NCBI GenBank assembly: GCA_002351705.1
Contig: DEHC01000059.1
Location: 23,415 to 34,861, forward strand
DNA length: 11,447 nucleotides
Direction: 5' to 3'
DNA from: Gammaproteobacteria bacterium UBA2810
Lineage (GTDB): Bacteria; Pseudomonadota; Gammaproteobacteria; Enterobacterales; Succinivibrionaceae
Shown here: positions 1-7,471 of the stretch, piece after piece
How positions within the stretch are numbered: the first letter of the stretch is position 1
How the letters are laid out: every line of letters begins with the position of its first letter
Notes under the pieces: generated by a model
Databases searched by the model: none
What the model saw: the letters and a program-made list of their open reading frames with translations, nothing else
What the model was told of the DNA's origin: nothing
Translations under genes and position numbers: made by a program

Positions 1-777
1 ACTGACGCTGCTTCCGGTGTCAGCAGGGATCTTCGCGCCGACGAGGACGGACAGCGCGGAGAGGTCGATGCTTACGAGCCTCTCGTAGTTCGCGGTGTCA
101 ATCCTTGCCTGGTCAACCGCGGTCTGGGCCTGGACATAGGTCAGGTCGGAGACTGCGCCGCTGTCGAGCTGCTGCTTGACGAGGGCACTGCTCTCCTCCT
201 CGGTCTTCAGGGTGCGCCTGCTGATCTCAAGGAGGTTCCTGTCTGCGACCAGAGTGTAATAGGCGTCAGCTACAGCCGCGATGATGCTCATCTGCGCTGA
301 CTTCCTGTTCTCCTGCTCGGCGAGATACTGCTCTACGGCAGCCTCCTTCTGGTTCCTGATCTTCCCGAAGAAATCAAGCTCCCACCCGACATTGAGCCCG
401 ACATTGTACTGTGTCGAGTAGATGTTGGTCATGTTGGACTGGGAGTCCGAGACCTTGGAGCGGGTTGAGCCTGCGGCGCCGTTGAGCGAGGGCAGGAGAT
501 CAGCCCTCGTGATGCGGTACTTCGCCTCATATGCCGCGACGTTCAGGATGGCAAGCTTCAGGTCGCGGTTGGTCTTCAGGGCCTGGTCAATAAGGCGGCT
601 GAGCTCTGCGCCGGTAAACTGCTTCTGCCAGTCAGGAATGCCTGCGGCAGCGTCGCCGGACCAGAATGCTCCCTCCGGCATGGACGGCCTCTCATAGTCA
701 GGCGCGAGCGAGCAGCCTGAAATGAGGACCGCAGCGGTTACCGCCGCAGCGGCGGTAAGCCTGAAAGCCTTAAACAT
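1..777 (-). CDS. Outer-membrane efflux lipoprotein (NodT/OprM family), 3' part outside window
   Basis: This is the outer-membrane channel of a tripartite RND efflux pump, the duct from the adaptor/pump complex to the outside. The frame is open from an ATG at 777 to the window edge, giving 259 codons; the family is usually about 450-490 residues, so roughly half is visible. It starts with a lipoprotein signal (basic MFKAFR, a hydrophobic Ala/Val stretch, lipobox LISGC with Cys22). Ser at +2 fits outer-membrane sorting. The mature start APDYERP is typical of the NodT family. The rest is long amphipathic helix with an ALSVLVG segment, as in the coiled-coil alpha-barrel. The ATG lies inside the end of the pump gene (8-bp overlap), so the two are probably translationally coupled. 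Carrying the channel in the operon follows MexAB-OprM rather than E. coli acrAB, whose TolC is encoded elsewhere. Family is confident; substrates cannot be read. Confidence 0.93.
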   Translation of the reverse strand, partial: MFKAFRLTAAAAVTAAVLISGCSLAPDYERPSMPEGAFWSGDAAAGIPDWQKQFTGAELSRLIDQALKTNRDLKLAILNVAAYEAKYRITRADLLPSLNGAAGSTRSKVSDSQSNMTNIYSTQYNVGLNVGWELDFFGKIRNQKEAAVEQYLAEQENRKSAQMSIIAAVADAYYTLVADRNLLEISRRTLKTEEESSALVKQQLDSGAVSDLTYVQAQTAVDQARIDTANYERLVSIDLSALSVLVGAKIPADTGSSVS

Positions 778-3700
778 TCTGGATTCCTCCTGTCTTTGCC
801 GCAAGCTTCTGGGCGTGAGCCTCTCTTACCTGCTTGGGAATGTATTTGGTGCAGTAGCGCATGACGAACACGAAGAATACCGGGACGAACACTATTGCAA
901 GAAGCGTTGCGCTCAGCATTCCGCCGATAACGCAGATACCGATCTCGTTCTGGCTGTTCGAGCCTGCGCCGGAGCTCAGGGCAAGCGGCAGCACGCCGAA
1001 GATGAACGCGAGGGAGGTCATCAGTATCGGGCGGAGTCTGATCCTGGCGGCCTTTACAACCGCGTCGGTGAGCTTCGCGCCGCTGTCATAGATGTCCTTC
1101 GCGAACTCGACTATCAGTATCGCGTTCTTCGCGGACAGTCCGATGGTGGTCAGCAGTCCGACCTGGAAGTACACGTCGTTGTAGACCGAGTGGATGTTAG
1201 GGTTGATGAACTGCCCCCACCACTGGGTAATCATGGCGGCGATGACCGATCCGCAGACTCCGAGGGGCACAACCAGCATTACCGCGAACGGGATGCTCCA
1301 GCTCTCATAGAGGGCCGCAAGGCTCAGAAACACAACGACAAGCGAGATGGCGTAGAGGAACGGTGCCTGATCGCCTGACTGCTTCTCCTGGAACGAGGTC
1401 CCGGTCCACTCGACCTCATAGCCGTCCGGAAGCTGCTTTGCGAGGCGGACAATCTCATCCATAGCCTCACCGGTGGAGTGTCCGGTCTTCGGCTGTCCGG
1501 TGATCTCAACTGCCGGGAAGGCGTTGAAGCGCTCGAGACGGGGCGAGCCGTAGGTCCATTCCTTGGTGGCGAAGGCGCTGAACGGAACCATCTCGCCGCT
1601 GGTGTTGGGAACGTACCACTTGTTGAGGTCAAGCTCCCTTGATCTGAACTGCTTGTCAGCCTGGACCATGACCTTCTTTACCCTGCCGCGGTCGACGAAG
1701 TCATCGGTGTATGAAGAGCCCCACGCGGTTGACATGGTGCTGTTGATTGCCGATGCGGTCACGCCGAGTGACGCAGCCTTCTGGTAGTCGGTGTTGATCC
1801 TGAGCTGCGGGGTATCGTCGAGTCCGTTCGCGCGGACGTTCTCGATAATCTCGCTGTTTCTTGATGCAGCAAGGAGCTTGTTTCTTGCCTTGATGAGCTC
1901 CTCGTGGCCGTATCCGCCGCGGTCCTCAAGGAACATGTCGAAGCCCTGCGCGGTTCCGAGCTCAGGTATTGCCGGAATGTTGAAGCAGTACGCCAGGGCA
2001 TCCCTCACAGCGCCGAGCTTCGGGGAAGTCTCCTTGATGAGGTTGTAAACGGTCTTCTCGTAGCCCTCACGCTCTGACCAGTCCTTCAGCTTGACGAAGA
2101 ACATGGAGTTGTTCTGTCCGACACCGGAGAATGACCAGCCGATGACTGCCTGGACCTGCTCGATGACATCCTCGTGGCCGTCGCGCATCAGGTCGGTCAC
2201 CATGCCGGCGATTTTCCTGTTCTGCTCCATGGTGCCGCCGGCGGGCAGAGTGAGCATGGTGAACATGGCACCCTGGTCCTCCTCAGGGAGGAACGATGAC
2301 GGAAGCTTCATGAAGCCCCAGACCAGCACTCCGCAGATGCATGCGTAGTAGAAGAAATACCTCGGCAGGTGGTGAACGACCTCCCTGACGTGGTTCTCGT
2401 AGGCCCCGGTCATCCAGGTGAAGAACCTGTTGAACAGATTGAAGATTGGCGAGAGAAGAATGTCGGTGATCTTCTCGAATGCCTTCCTGATGGCGCTCTT
2501 CTTCCTCTTCTCGATGAGCCTCGGGTCTGCTGCCTTCTCCTCGGCCTCCTCGATTGCGGCAAGCTCCTCATCCTTCTTCCCCTTAAGCATGCTTGCGCAG
2601 AGCGAGGGGGTGAGGGTCAGTGCGATGAACACCGAGAGCGCCATCGCGGAGACGATGGTGATGGAGAACTGGCGGTAGATGACGCCTGTCGAGCCGCCGA
2701 AGAAGGCCATCGGGATGAATACGGCGGAGAGCACCATGGCAATGCCGATAAGGGCTCCCGTGATCTCGTCCATCGACTTGATGGTGGCGTCGCGTCCGGT
2801 GAGGTTCTCGGTCGTCATGACTCGCTCGACGTTCTCGACGACGACTATCGCGTCATCGACCAGAAGTCCTATCGCGAGCACCAGTCCGAACATGGTGAGG
2901 GTGTTGATGGAGAATCCCGCGGCATACATTATCGCGAACGTTCCGAGCAGCACTACAGGCACCGCTATGGTCGGAATGAGCGTAGCGCGCAGGTTCTGCA
3001 GGAACAGGTACATGATGATGAATACGAGGAGGATTGCCTCATAGAGCGTATGGGTAACCGAGTTTATGGACACGGTTATGAACGGGGTCGTATCGAACGG
3101 GTAGACGATGGCCATTCCGTCGGGAAGGGTCTTCTCGAACTCTGCCATCTTGGCGCGCACGAGCCTTGAGGTCTGAAGGGCGTTGGCGCCGGTGCTGAGC
3201 ATTATGCCGAGGCCGGAGGCGTTCTTGTGGTCAACAAGTGAGGTAGTCGAGTACTGCTCGTTGCCCATCTCGACTCTTGCAACGTCCTTGAGCCTGATGA
3301 CATGTCCGTCAGCGTCGCCGCGGAGGACGATGTTGCGGAACTGCTCAGGCGTATTGAGACGCGACTGTCCGACGATGGTGAAGTTGTACTTCTGCGCCTC
3401 AACCGATGGTGCACCGCCCAAAGCGCCGTAAGTGACCTGGGCGTTCTGCGCCTTGATGGCGGCGTTGACCTCATCGGTCGAGATGCCGTAGAGGCTCAGC
3501 TTGTCCGGGTTGAGCCAGACTCTCATCGAGTACTGTCCGCCGAACACGATGATGTCGCCGATGCCGTCAAGACGGGAAATCGGCTCCTTGAAGTTCGAGA
3601 CCACGTAGTCCGCGAGGTCGCCCGACTCGTACTTGTTGTTCGGGGAGATGAGCGCAACGGCCATCAGGAATGAGGAAGTGGACTTTTGCACGGTGATTCC

Positions 3701-4078
3701 GTACTGCTGCACTTCCTGAGGCAGCTGGGTCGTGGCCTGCTGCAGCTTGTTCTGCACCTGGACCTGGGCGATATCAGGATCGGTTCCGGCCTCGAAGGTG
3801 ATGGTCACATGCGCGCCGCCGTTGCTGTCAGACTCCGAGTTCATGTACATGTAGCCGTCAAGGCCGGTCATGTTCTGCTCGATAATCTGGGTGACGGTGT
3901 TTGACACGGTCTCGGCCGATGCTCCCGAGTAGGTAGCTCTGATACTTACTGAAGGAGGCGCGATGGTCGGGTACATGCTCACGGGCAGTCCCGAAATTGC
4001 GAGAGCTCCTGCCATCATGATGACGATGGCGATAACCCATGCGAAAATCGGCCTGTTTATAAAGAATTTAGATAGCAT
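770..4078 (-). CDS. RND multidrug efflux permease, HAE1 family (AcrB/MexB-like)
   Basis: Inner-membrane proton/drug antiporter that takes hydrophobic compounds from periplasm or membrane and passes them to the outer-membrane channel. The 1102 residues show the duplicated RND layout: a first TM near 10-28, a large periplasmic porter loop to about 338, TMs to about 497, a second periplasmic loop from about 593 to 903, and the last TMs to about 1075. The proton-relay residues are present: the Asp pair D408-D409 in GLLVDDAIVVVEN, Lys984 in GLSAKNAILIVEF and Thr1021 in RPILMTS. It is longer than AcrB (1049), mainly from a charged cytoplasmic insert around 500-560 (EELAAIEEAEEKAADPR region) and a few extra residues near 950-965. 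Its ATG lies 17 bp past the adaptor stop, with an AAGGA/GCAGG stretch upstream, and its end overlaps the channel gene. Drug specificity cannot be inferred. Confidence 0.97.
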   Translation of the reverse strand: MLSKFFINRPIFAWVIAIVIMMAGALAISGLPVSMYPTIAPPSVSIRATYSGASAETVSNTVTQIIEQNMTGLDGYMYMNSESDSNGGAHVTITFEAGTDPDIAQVQVQNKLQQATTQLPQEVQQYGITVQKSTSSFLMAVALISPNNKYESGDLADYVVSNFKEPISRLDGIGDIIVFGGQYSMRVWLNPDKLSLYGISTDEVNAAIKAQNAQVTYGALGGAPSVEAQKYNFTIVGQSRLNTPEQFRNIVLRGDADGHVIRLKDVARVEMGNEQYSTTSLVDHKNASGLGIMLSTGANALQTSRLVRAKMAEFEKTLPDGMAIVYPFDTTPFITVSINSVTHTLYEAILLVFIIMYLFLQNLRATLIPTIAVPVVLLGTFAIMYAAGFSINTLTMFGLVLAIGLLVDDAIVVVENVERVMTTENLTGRDATIKSMDEITGALIGIAMVLSAVFIPMAFFGGSTGVIYRQFSITIVSAMALSVFIALTLTPSLCASMLKGKKDEELAAIEEAEEKAADPRLIEKRKKSAIRKAFEKITDILLSPIFNLFNRFFTWMTGAYENHVREVVHHLPRYFFYYACICGVLVWGFMKLPSSFLPEEDQGAMFTMLTLPAGGTMEQNRKIAGMVTDLMRDGHEDVIEQVQAVIGWSFSGVGQNNSMFFVKLKDWSEREGYEKTVYNLIKETSPKLGAVRDALAYCFNIPAIPELGTAQGFDMFLEDRGGYGHEELIKARNKLLAASRNSEIIENVRANGLDDTPQLRINTDYQKAASLGVTASAINSTMSTAWGSSYTDDFVDRGRVKKVMVQADKQFRSRELDLNKWYVPNTSGEMVPFSAFATKEWTYGSPRLERFNAFPAVEITGQPKTGHSTGEAMDEIVRLAKQLPDGYEVEWTGTSFQEKQSGDQAPFLYAISLVVVFLSLAALYESWSIPFAVMLVVPLGVCGSVIAAMITQWWGQFINPNIHSVYNDVYFQVGLLTTIGLSAKNAILIVEFAKDIYDSGAKLTDAVVKAARIRLRPILMTSLAFIFGVLPLALSSGAGSNSQNEIGICVIGGMLSATLLAIVFVPVFFVFVMRYCTKYIPKQVREAHAQKLAAKTGGIQNV

Positions 4079-4095
4079 CTGCTTTGCCTGCTTCC

Positions 4096-5355
4096 TTACT
4101 TTGAAGCCTTTTCACTGCCGGCCTTGGTTCCATCAGCGGCGGCTGCGTTGAGAAGAGCGGGATCGTCATCGGTTCCGGTAAAGTCAATCTTGAACTCCTG
4201 CTTCTCAGGCTTTACCGGAGTTCCGGGCTGCAGGAACAGCTGGAGCTTCTGGATATTGTCGATGGCTACAAGATCCCCTGCCTTGAGGCCGCTCGTTACC
4301 ACGTAGGCGTTGCCGTACTCGCGTCCGAGGGTAACGGGAACTGAGTAGTACTTGTCGCCCTCCTCGATGCGGTATACGGAAACCTCTCCCTTGTTGCCCC
4401 TGATGGCGGCAACCTGGGGGATGAGTACCGCGTCGTCAATCTCGCCCTGCACGAGCCTTGCCCTCATGAACATTCCGGGAAGCAGGAGCCCGTCCTTGTT
4501 GTCAACGGTGGCGCGGACGGTTACCATGCCGGTGCTCTTGTTGACGTCAACGCCGGTGAAGTCCAGGTAGCCGGGGACAGGGTAGAGAGCGCCGTCCTCG
4601 AAGTAAATCTGGATTGCCGCGCGGTTCTTGCTGTCAAGCTTGATCTTGCCTGCCTTGACGGCCTGCTTGAAGTTCCTTAGGTCAACGTCCGACTGACCGA
4701 GATCAACATACATGGGATCGATCTGCTGGATGATTGCGAGCGCTGAGCCCTGGTTTGCGGTGACCAGCGCTCCCTCGGTTACGGAGGACTTGCCGATGAT
4801 GCCGGAAATAGGAGCGTAGACCCTGGTGTACTCAAGGTTGATCTTGGCGTTCTTGAGTGCTGCCTTCGCTGAAAGAACCTGGGCTGCGGCTGCCTTCTCC
4901 GCAGCGACTGCGTCATCGAGGTCCTGCTCGCTGATGGCCTTGGAGTCAATGAGCTTCTTGTAGCGCTCGGCGCGTGCCTTTGCCGAATACTCATTTGCCT
5001 CGGCCTGCGCGAGTGCTGCCTTTGCGGAGTCTACTGCGGCCTCATAGGTCCTGGGGTCGATCTGATAGAGCTGCGTTCCCTTCTTGACGAATGATCCTTC
5101 GGTGAACATGCGCTTCTGGATTATTCCGGAAACCTGGGGACGTACCTCTGACTCCTTGTAGGCGCTGGTGCGTCCGGTAATCGTTGAGACGTCAGGCACA
5201 TCAGCGGTTATGGCCGCTATGCAGCCGACGGGAAGGAGCTGCTGGGCCTGCTGGGCAGGAGCTTCGGATTTCTTTCCGAACAGATCGCAGCCGGTTACTG
5301 ACACTGCTGCGGCCGCAGCGAGGATCAGCACGCCGAGTTTGGAAATTTTCATCAT
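4096..5355 (-). CDS. RND efflux periplasmic adaptor lipoprotein (AcrA/MexA-like)
   Basis: Membrane-fusion protein bridging the RND pump and the outer-membrane channel. It has 419 residues. A lipoprotein signal ends in lipobox VTGC with Cys23; Asp24 at +2 is the classic inner-membrane retention residue, as expected for an adaptor. The region GRTSAYKESEVRPQVSGII (about 61-79) and YQIDP (97-101) form the first lipoyl half. An Ala/Lys/Glu-rich hairpin follows (about 104-172) and carries the channel-docking RLS pattern R131-x3-L135-x6-S142. The second lipoyl half is YAPISGIIGKSSVTEGALV. Beta-barrel and membrane-proximal domains end in LLPGMFMRARL and GLKAGDLV motifs. It is first in the operon. Tandem Met codons leave the start uncertain by one residue; the upstream AAGGT is a modest ribosome site. 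It resembles enterobacterial AcrA closely enough that AcrA-type is safe, but orthology is not proven. Confidence 0.96.
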   Translation of the reverse strand: MMKISKLGVLILAAAAAVSVTGCDLFGKKSEAPAQQAQQLLPVGCIAAITADVPDVSTITGRTSAYKESEVRPQVSGIIQKRMFTEGSFVKKGTQLYQIDPRTYEAAVDSAKAALAQAEANEYSAKARAERYKKLIDSKAISEQDLDDAVAAEKAAAAQVLSAKAALKNAKINLEYTRVYAPISGIIGKSSVTEGALVTANQGSALAIIQQIDPMYVDLGQSDVDLRNFKQAVKAGKIKLDSKNRAAIQIYFEDGALYPVPGYLDFTGVDVNKSTGMVTVRATVDNKDGLLLPGMFMRARLVQGEIDDAVLIPQVAAIRGNKGEVSVYRIEEGDKYYSVPVTLGREYGNAYVVTSGLKAGDLVAIDNIQKLQLFLQPGTPVKPEKQEFKIDFTGTDDDPALLNAAAADGTKAGSEKASK

Positions 5356-5377
5356 GGGAACAAGACCTTCAGTTTAT

Positions 5378-5397
5378 TACATCCATTAATGTATGTT
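5378..5397. promoter_or_regulatory. Inverted repeat, probable operator of the TetR/AcrR-type repressor
   Basis: Half-sites TACATCCATT and AATGTATGTT abut head to head. The inner 18 bp (5379-5396) is a palindrome with a single mismatch. It lies 22 bp upstream of the adaptor ATG in the divergent control region. From memory, the E. coli AcrR operator has half-sites TACATACATT and AATGTATGTA separated by four bases; here each half matches 9 of 10 positions but the spacer is missing. Repressor binding here would block transcription of the efflux operon. Binding itself is inferred. Confidence 0.6.
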
Positions 5398-5419
5398 TGT
5401 GTTATAGTGTGATTGTAAA
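5388..5419 (-). promoter_or_regulatory. Candidate efflux-operon promoter overlapping the operator
   Basis: On the minus strand, TTTACA (5414-5419) is a fair -35. The -10 is unclear: CATACA (5390-5395) sits at an 18-bp spacing and TACATT (5388-5393) at 20 bp, and both fall inside the inverted repeat. A better hexamer, TATAAC (5401-5406), has no matching -35. The exact promoter is therefore uncertain, but any of these would put the operator on or just after the start site. Confidence 0.3.
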
Positions 5420-5554
5420 CGATCCGGATTTTTTTTGTAATAGATTTCACGTTTATTTAAAGAGCATTTTATCTGCGTGTTACTTACAAGATAACGGATT
5501 AGGCCGCAGGGATGACGCAAGGTGTCGGACAGAGCCTTGCGGCAGCGCTGGAAG

Positions 5555-5573
5555 GCAGCGGAAATGCCGCTGC
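5555..5573 (+). other. Small hairpin in the repressor leader, followed by a C8 run
   Basis: GCAGCGG (5555-5561) pairs perfectly with CCGCTGC (5567-5573) across a five-base loop, and eight consecutive C residues follow at 5576-5583. The element lies in the untranslated leader if the repressor starts at 5621. No T run follows, so it is not a terminator. Its role, if any, is unknown. Confidence 0.4.
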
Positions 5574-5620
5574 GGCCCCCCCCAGAGACCGGGCATTGCA
5601 ACAATCAACTTGATGGCAAT

Positions 5621-6298
5621 ATGGCAAGAAGAACCAAGGAACAGTCGGAACAGACCAGAAACACACTGATTGACACGTCTTTCAGGCTGTTCTGCGAAAA
5701 AGGATACTCCAAGACAACGCTTGAGGAGATAGCTGCCGCGTCAGGAGTCACCAGGGGCGCGCTCTACTGGCATTTCAAAGGGAAAGAGGACATTCTTGTC
5801 ACCATCTTCAATGAGAAGACCAAATGGCTCATTGACGAGCTGCGGAGCCCTATCCACGATGAGATGACCATGTCGCAGGCGATAAAGAGCTTCATCCTCA
5901 AGTTCATCGGGCCTGAGGGCGGTGCCGGTACGACCGCAGTCAGGGACAGGTTCGGAGTGCTGTGCGTAACAATGCTCTTCTCTCATAATGCGGCCCCGCA
6001 GCTTGTCTATGACATGCTGGCCGGAATTGACAGGCAGCTCTGCGAGAGGATCGCCGAGCTTATCAGGCGCGGTCAGGCAAGCGGTGAGTTCTCGCAAGGC
6101 ATTGTTCCAATCTATGCGGCCAAGTTCATCAAGCTCTCTGTCGACGGATTCATCATCAACAGGATCGGTAATTCAATCGCAGGGAAGAAATTCGTGATGG
6201 AGCCTGAATCAATGGCCGACCTGATTATCGGCAGCCTCAAATCCTACAGCCCGGAACAGCGCAGCGCGGCTCCGCTTCAGGCTGTAACGGAAGTCTGA
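5621..6298 (+). CDS. TetR/AcrR-family transcriptional repressor, divergent from the efflux operon
   Basis: Probable local repressor of the adjacent RND operon, released by binding a pump substrate. I chose the ATG at 5621, which gives MARRTKEQSEQTR and 225 residues. The start matches AcrR-type proteins (MARKTK..., about 215 residues). The frame stays open back to 5522, but that extra 33-residue, low-complexity N-terminus is unlike the family. The DNA-binding domain is clear: helix 1 near 12-28 (LFCEKGY), then TTLEEIAAASGVTRGALYWHFKGKED (32-57) with the recognition helix around T44-F52. The C-terminal ligand and dimerisation domain (about 60-205) is all-helical and poorly conserved, as usual. 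The ribosome site before 5621 is weak. The gene is followed by its own terminator at 6320-6354. Divergent placement with a palindrome between fits autoregulation plus pump repression. Confidence 0.9.
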   Translation: MARRTKEQSEQTRNTLIDTSFRLFCEKGYSKTTLEEIAAASGVTRGALYWHFKGKEDILVTIFNEKTKWLIDELRSPIHDEMTMSQAIKSFILKFIGPEGGAGTTAVRDRFGVLCVTMLFSHNAAPQLVYDMLAGIDRQLCERIAELIRRGQASGEFSQGIVPIYAAKFIKLSVDGFIINRIGNSIAGKKFVMEPESMADLIIGSLKSYSPEQRSAAPLQAVTEV

Positions 6299-6319
6299 AT
6301 TCCCGGAAAGCTCATAATG

Positions 6320-6354
6320 AGCGCAGTACCTGACTCAGGATCCTGCGCTTTTCT
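6320..6354 (+). terminator. Rho-independent terminator of the TetR/AcrR-type gene
   Basis: AGCGCAG (6320-6326) pairs perfectly with CTGCGCT (6343-6349). An inner CCT/AGG pairing shortens the loop, and the right arm runs into TTTTCT. It begins 21 bp after the repressor stop. No T tract follows on the minus strand, so it serves the plus-strand gene. Confidence 0.65.
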
Positions 6355-6429
6355 ATTTCACTTCAGCACGGAAAGGCGCTGCTCCTGGTTACGGGGAGCA
6401 TCCGGAAGCAGTCCTGCATGCCGTCACAT

Positions 6430-7257
6430 TCAGTTTCCGAACTCCCTTGCAAGAAATTCAGCGGCTGAATCAACTGCCTCACTGAGATTCTGTGTGTATG
6501 AGTGATTGAGTCCAGGCAGCAGCACGAGCTCACTCTGCGGTATGGCCTTCTGCACCCGCTTCGCGCATGAGACCGGAACCAGATCGTCGCCGGTTCCCTG
6601 GATGATGCGGACTGGGCCCTTATAGGCACCTGCTGTTTCGTAAAAAGGCAGCGTCATTGCTGTCCGCAGGTATTCGCGGCCGACCGGGCGGCCAAGCGCA
6701 ATGACGCGCTCTGGGAGATTCGATGGATCGAACCTTGCCTCAAACCATCTGCCGTTTCGTATCTCATCCTGCAGCATTACAGCGGGGGAAAGCAGAACGG
6801 CTGCGCGGATCTTCATAGTGCCGGTCTCACCTGCGAGCATGGCGGCGACAACGCCGCCCTGGGAATGTCCGGCAACGGCGATAACTGTTACACCAGGAAC
6901 CGCCGCAGCGTAGGCGAGAGCCTTTTTCGCATCCTCAACCTCATTCGGGATAGTCATATCCTCAAAGCGTCCGGCGCTTTCCCCGTGGCCGTTGAAGTCG
7001 AAACGCAGCGAGGAGATTCCGCGTGACTCAAGCTCATCGGCCAGCCCTCTTATGACAAAGTCATCCTTGGACGAGGTGAAACCATGGAGGAGCAGTACCA
7101 TGGGACAGCTCCTGCGACCGGCGGGGTACTGAATGGCTGCTGAGAGCATGCCATGATCCCCCTCGAAGCTCACGTTCACGGTCTCAGCGAACGAGGCCTC
7201 ACCGGCAAGTGCCGCCGTCAGCGCCGTGCTGCCGAGAATTGCCTTAATCATGTTCAT
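6430..7257 (-). CDS. Exported alpha/beta serine hydrolase, cinnamoyl/feruloyl-esterase-like
   Basis: A serine esterase or peptidase-like hydrolase with a predicted Sec signal: MNMIK, a hydrophobic stretch, and likely cleavage after ASFA (residue 24), so it should act in the periplasm or outside. The alpha/beta-hydrolase landmarks are intact: HGF oxyanion motif (58-60), nucleophile elbow GHSQGG with Ser132, acid Asp224 in GTGDDLVP and His252 in GLNHSYT. FDFNGHGESAGRFEDMT (86-102) and LLSPAVM (155-161) resemble rumen cinnamoyl/feruloyl esterases such as Butyrivibrio Est1E, recalled from memory. A role in cleaving hydroxycinnamate esters of plant cell wall is plausible, but other ester substrates are equally possible. 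The ATG at 7257 is only a few bases from AAGGA; the in-frame ATG at 7251 has 8-nt spacing and may be the real start (273 residues). It is convergent with the repressor and divergent from the next gene. Confidence 0.85.
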   Translation of the reverse strand: MNMIKAILGSTALTAALAGEASFAETVNVSFEGDHGMLSAAIQYPAGRRSCPMVLLLHGFTSSKDDFVIRGLADELESRGISSLRFDFNGHGESAGRFEDMTIPNEVEDAKKALAYAAAVPGVTVIAVAGHSQGGVVAAMLAGETGTMKIRAAVLLSPAVMLQDEIRNGRWFEARFDPSNLPERVIALGRPVGREYLRTAMTLPFYETAGAYKGPVRIIQGTGDDLVPVSCAKRVQKAIPQSELVLLPGLNHSYTQNLSEAVDSAAEFLAREFGN

Positions 7258-7404
7258 TTTCCTTGGCTCCAGGCCTGTTCATTGAATGCTTTCAGTTTAC
7301 TGCTGCCGCCTGACTGCTGCTGAATCATCAGGCAGACGCGCGCGAAACAGCGCTGTCCCGCACCGCGGTATGGCAGAGCGCGGACATATGTCCTTTCTTT
7401 TCAC

Positions 7405-7433
7405 TTTCTACTGAAGTTCAGATAATTTATAAT
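7405..7433 (+). promoter_or_regulatory. Candidate promoter for the plus-strand three-gene cluster
   Basis: TATAAT (7428-7433) is a perfect -10 hexamer. The sequence 17 bp upstream, TTTCTA (7405-7410), is only a poor -35. It lies 38 bp before the first candidate start codon, in the 214-bp gap between divergent genes. The same gap holds an inverted repeat, GCCTGA (7308-7313) and TCAGGC (7328-7333), of unknown meaning. Confidence 0.4.
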
Positions 7434-7471
7434 CATGCGGTAATTTCAGTAAGAGCTGGAGCCGTGCTGCA

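Noticed and set aside
722..1378. 218-codon plus-strand ORF
   Set aside because: Antisense shadow of the RND pump and channel genes; composition is not protein-like.
2369..3169. 266-codon plus-strand ORF
   Set aside because: It is the opposite-strand shadow of the RND pump gene, with a skewed Asp/Glu/Gly/His/Arg composition and no domain.
5421..5436. ATCCGGAT followed by T8 as a terminator
   Set aside because: The 8-bp palindrome has no loop and cannot form a stable hairpin; it lies in a divergent promoter region.
5522..5620. 33-codon N-terminal extension of the TetR/AcrR-type regulator
   Set aside because: The sequence is unlike the family, crosses a hairpin and C8 run, and the ATG at 5621 matches the usual AcrR N-terminus.
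6380..6400. Minus-strand terminator of the hydrolase from TGCTCC/GGAGCA
   Set aside because: Only a six-base stem with a nine-base loop and no adjoining U tract; too weak to call.
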